Source: CAYLRU01 sp964386565 (GTDB lineage Bacteria; Desulfobacterota; Desulfobacteria; Desulfobacterales; UBA5616). Taken from it: a DNA stretch of 7,675 nucleotides. This document shows, in pieces, positions 6,699 to 7,675 of this stretch; positions within the stretch are counted from its first letter, which is position 1; every line of letters starts with the position of its first letter. Made by a program: the position numbers and the translations under genes. A model generated the notes under the pieces. The model ran no database searches. It worked only from the letters and a program-made list of their open reading frames with translations, and had not been told where the DNA came from. The DNA lies in assembly GCA_964386565.1 (NCBI GenBank), contig CAYLRU010000072.1, positions 1 to 7,675 on the forward strand. The letters run 5' to 3'.

Positions 6699-6881
6699 AA
6701 CTTTGCCGTCATCGGGGAGAAGGCCGGATGGATGAAGGATTTGCTCATGGAGGAGGAGTTCAGGAAGAGCGCAAATTACAAGGAATACCTGTCCTCCATC
6801 GATAAAATCGAACATCATGTGGAACGGGCAAGAAAAATTACCCACAGCATGCTGGGGTTTGTGAGAAAAATGGAACCCAGG
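6699..6881 (+). pseudogene. Histidine-kinase dimerisation-domain fragment
   Basis: About 60 residues in the plus-strand frame containing 6675 read as the second part of a HisKA domain. They begin FAVIGEKAGWMKDLL and continue through KIEHHVERARKITHSMLGFV to RKMEPR. In related kinases this follows directly after the phospho-acceptor motif HEINNPL. Here the bases before FAVIG do not encode it (TRN precedes), so the His is lost. After RKMEPR the frame turns into proline/glycine-rich nonsense and runs into the antisense of cas2, so the ATPase domain is missing too. It cannot be a working kinase. The fragment is the type of sequence expected just upstream of the ATPase domain at 2-442, so it may derive from a duplicate of that kinase gene. 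Confidence 0.72.
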
Positions 6882-6937
6882 CCGCCTGCAGACCCAACCC
6901 GGGGATCGGGGTGCGGTCCGTTGCCTTTCAAATCCCG

Positions 6938-7216
6938 TCATAATACCCGGTATGGCGATGTTTGCGGTTTTTCCCCGACCCCCGAGTTTTCAACCCTGGA
7001 AACACACTGCTTGCAAAGAAAATAGTATCTGACCGAATCCTGGAGGTTGTCGATACACGCTTCCAGCCGGCTTTGCATCTTCAGGAATTGCTCCTCGGTT
7101 AATGACGGACATTCAAAAACGGATTTTTGAACCCGCATGCCGAAGGATTTGAGGATTTTAACCGCCCGGTACCGGATACGGTCATCGCATATATCAAAAC
7201 AGACAACACAAAACAT
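6938..7216 (-). CDS. cas2: CRISPR-associated protein Cas2
   Basis: A 92-residue protein of typical Cas2 length. It forms the central dimer of the Cas1-Cas2 integrase that inserts new spacers into a CRISPR array. The N-terminal strand CVVCFDICDD carries the conserved Asp (D8). It is followed by RYRAVKILKSFGMRVQKSVFEC, the usual helix and second strand of the ferredoxin-like fold, and a later segment SVRYYFLCKQCVSRVENSG typical of the family. Its ATG directly follows the TGA of cas1, and GGGAGA within the cas1 end (7222-7227, minus strand) supplies a ribosome site 5 bases away, so the two are translationally coupled. Length and motifs suggest it is intact. Downstream lies gene debris instead of a CRISPR array. 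Confidence 0.93.
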   Translation of the reverse strand: MFCVVCFDICDDRIRYRAVKILKSFGMRVQKSVFECPSLTEEQFLKMQSRLEACIDNLQDSVRYYFLCKQCVSRVENSGVGEKPQTSPYRVL

Positions 7217-7675
7217 TCATTTCTCCCATTTCATCGGTGTGTATTCATCACCCGGATTTTCAAGGTATTGTCCGAATCGCCTCACCTGGTTCATGATCAG
7301 CCACCGGTATTCTATTTCCTTGCCCAGGGGAACATAATGGATACGCCGCATCATCATCTGTTCGTAAGCAGACACGAACGCCCTGCTGATTTCCGGCTTC
7401 ATCTCCACGGGACGCCTGGATTTCATTTCCGTATCATCCACAAATTGCGCCGGAGGGGGTTTCCTGAAAATAAAATCTTCCGGGCTGACGGATTTGCGGT
7501 TGATCAGGCCCAAAACCAGGCGGTCCCCCAGAAAACATCGATACTCTTCCACCAGGTCGCATGCCAGGGAAGGCCTGCCGTAGGAGATTTCATGCAAGCT
7601 CCCGAGGTATGGATCAAGTCCCACCGCCTTGATCGCGGAAAGCACTTCATTGGTTAAAAGGGTATAAACAAACGA
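7217..7675 (-). CDS. cas1: CRISPR-associated endonuclease/integrase Cas1, C-terminal part (5' end outside window)
   Basis: The minus-strand frame is open to the window edge, so the GTG at 7645 is an internal codon and about 152 C-terminal residues are seen of a protein usually near 300-340. The helical-domain signature is clear: FVYTLLTNEVLSAIKAVGLD, then PYLGSLHEISYGRPSLACDL and VEEYR. It includes the metal-binding His (codon 7592-7594) and the acidic residues of DLVEE that form the nuclease/integrase site with a Glu encoded upstream. The tail, including FRKPPPAQFVDD and ending YTPMKWEK, is an ordinary Cas1 C-terminus. With Cas2 it makes the spacer-acquisition complex. Whether the unseen N-terminus carries a fused domain (Cas4 or reverse transcriptase occur in some Cas1 proteins), and which CRISPR subtype this is, cannot be decided here. 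Confidence 0.95.
   Translation of the reverse strand, partial: SFVYTLLTNEVLSAIKAVGLDPYLGSLHEISYGRPSLACDLVEEYRCFLGDRLVLGLINRKSVSPEDFIFRKPPPAQFVDDTEMKSRRPVEMKPEISRAFVSAYEQMMMRRIHYVPLGKEIEYRWLIMNQVRRFGQYLENPGDEYTPMKWEK

Larger units (their letters stand above)
6503..6937. other. Junction region without an intact gene
   Basis: This 435-base stretch lies between the end of the phosphotransferase gene and the end of cas2, which converge on it. It holds two decayed coding remnants, described separately: an IS110-like N-terminus on the minus strand and a histidine-kinase fragment on the plus strand. I see no complete gene, tRNA, clear terminator hairpin or CRISPR repeat in it. The open frames across it are short and do not resemble proteins outside those two segments. 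Confidence 0.75.

Noticed and set aside
6910..6940. Possible CRISPR repeat: the minus strand just after cas2 reads GGGATTTGAAAG, similar to common repeat ends
   Set aside because: It occurs once, with no second copy at spacer distance anywhere in the junction.
6558..6941. Minus-strand open frame of 127 codons across the junction
   Set aside because: It is antisense to the kinase fragment and starts at the cas2 end; the peptide is low in hydrophobic pattern and resembles no family.
6943..6953. 11-base palindrome ATACCCGGTAT near the cas2 stop
   Set aside because: It is short, within coding sequence and without a T run or second copy; it is likely chance.
7127..7657. Plus-strand open frame of 176 codons at the right end
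   Set aside because: It is the antisense of cas1 and cas2, both of which have unmistakable family motifs; its own peptide shows no domain.

Overview
The window looks like a chromosomal segment of a Gram-negative bacterium, most plausibly a sulfate-reducing Desulfobacterota (Desulfobacterales-like). This assignment is inferred from the gene mix: a histidine kinase followed by several single-domain receivers, a TSUP/TauE permease, a small membrane protein and a PEP-synthase-like protein. I recall this combination from that group; no search was run. Intermediate GC and Shine-Dalgarno sites of the AGGAGG type are compatible.

Positions 2-6502 hold a compact plus-strand cluster. It opens with the C-terminal ATPase domain of a histidine kinase that begins outside the window. 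Three consecutive stand-alone response-regulator receivers follow (469-900, 910-1311, 1316-1729), each with an intact phospho-acceptor Asp and no output domain. After a 101-base gap with a hairpin comes a two-repeat TSUP/TauE-SafE permease (1831-3132), overlapped by 4 bases by a 228-residue protein with two membrane segments (3129-3815). A strong intrinsic-terminator hairpin at 3844-3884 lies only 14 bases before the start of an 867-residue PEP-synthase-like phosphotransferase (3899-6502). That protein keeps the ATP-binding domain and the swivelling His domain but has an unrelated C-terminal region where the PEP/pyruvate TIM barrel should be. The simplest reading is a signalling branch (kinase to three receivers) beside an anion or organosulfur/organic-acid transporter and a nucleotide-driven phosphotransferase. 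The actual substrate cannot be read from the sequence.

Positions 6503-6937 are a junction without an intact gene. On the minus strand there is a short stretch resembling the N-terminus of an IS110-family transposase. On the plus strand there is a clear fragment of a second histidine-kinase dimerisation domain, lacking its phospho-acceptor His motif and its ATPase domain.

Positions 6938-7675, on the minus strand, hold cas2 and the C-terminal part of cas1, directly abutting and converging on the cluster above. No CRISPR repeats are visible in the window, so any array and effector genes would lie beyond its right end or elsewhere. The Cas1-Cas2 adaptation pair therefore ends next to mobile-element and gene debris, which suggests the boundary of an acquired or rearranged CRISPR-cas island.
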